A stretch of 5,009 bases of DNA, from NCBI GenBank assembly GCA_019310195.1, contig JAFDET010000258.1, forward strand, positions 1 to 5,009. The letters are read 5' to 3'. Below are positions 4,792 to 5,009 of the stretch, in pieces (the first letter of the stretch is position 1; every line of letters starts with the position of its first letter). The notes beneath the pieces were generated by a model, which was not told the origin of the DNA, did not search any database, and was given only the letters and a program-made list of their open reading frames with translations. The stretch comes from Deltaproteobacteria bacterium (lineage in GTDB: Bacteria; Myxococcota_A; UBA9160; JAFDET01). The position numbers were made by a program, and so were the translations under genes.

Positions 4792-5009
4792 TCATCTCAC
4801 GACCTTCGTCCCGCGCCCCCCGGATGCGCGGAAGCAGGCGTCGGACACGGCTGCGGCGAACTCGAGCGTGCCGAGCCGCGTAGGGTGGTAGGCGGTGACG
4901 CGGAGGTCCCGATAGGCCCCGTCGCCGGAGAACCAGAAGCAGCCCACCACGGACGTGACCGCCTTGGGATCCGGCCGCCGCAGCGTCTCGAGGCCCAGGA
5001 CCGCCAGGA
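4792..5009 (-). CDS. Unidentified protein, C-terminal 71 residues only
   Basis: An open frame enters from the right edge and ends at TGA (4794-4792), 3 bp from the reconstructed stop of the convergent peptidase gene. About nine in ten of its codons end in G or C, like the sure genes here, which is the main reason to call it coding. Recognisable stretches are LETLRRPDPKAVTSVVGCFW (6-25 of the visible part), GDGAYRDLRVTAYHP (28-42) and LEFAAAVSDACFRA (48-61), then a basic tail ending KVVR. The mixed strand/helix character looks like the end of a globular protein, with no membrane segment. I do not recognise the family. The start lies outside the window. Confidence 0.55.
   Translation of the reverse strand, partial: LAVLGLETLRRPDPKAVTSVVGCFWFSGDGAYRDLRVTAYHPTRLGTLEFAAAVSDACFRASGGRGTKVVR

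Overview
The window is GC-rich (roughly 70% by eye), with strong G/C preference at third codon positions and almost no intergenic space. Two small lipoproteins, a lipobox-bearing methyltransferase and a secreted M48 metallopeptidase point to a Gram-negative bacterium. The style recalls Myxococcota or other GC-rich 'deltaproteobacterial'-type lineages, but the phylum is a guess. I see no RNA gene, CRISPR array, insertion sequence or phage gene.

Layout. Positions 1-948 (minus strand) hold two overlapping class I SAM-dependent methyltransferase genes: a lipobox-bearing one (325-948), then a second starting at TTG 335 and cut off by the window edge. A 35-bp divergent gap separates them from a plus-strand isocitrate lyase/PEP mutase superfamily enzyme (984-1826). 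That gene meets a minus-strand KANL3/Tex30-type alpha/beta hydrolase (1823-2500) tail to tail, with both stop codons inside one CTAG. After a 121-bp gap comes a two-gene minus-strand operon of small, apparently paralogous lipoproteins (2921-3286 and 2622-2924, joined by ATGA). Divergent from it is a secreted M48 metallopeptidase (3351-4788) whose reading frame breaks near 4665. It ends 3 bp from the stop of a minus-strand gene that enters from the right edge (4792-5009).

How the parts relate. The genes do not form an obvious pathway. The right half has an envelope theme: a periplasmic protease beside two lipoproteins, possibly sharing a divergent promoter region. The left half has two methyltransferases in one transcription unit and an uncharacterised lyase/mutase facing away.

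The most notable signal is regulatory. Four transcription-unit-leading genes (starts 948, 984, 2500, 3351) have a TANNNT -10-like hexamer only 6-8 nt before the start codon, and three of them have no Shine-Dalgarno. The one cistron that must be translated from inside an mRNA (2924) has a strong GGAGG. This is the pattern expected for leaderless mRNAs. I found no clear novel multi-gene system. The best leads are leaderless expression, the facing -10 elements at 956-975, the lipoprotein paralogue pair, and the damaged C-terminus of the peptidase.
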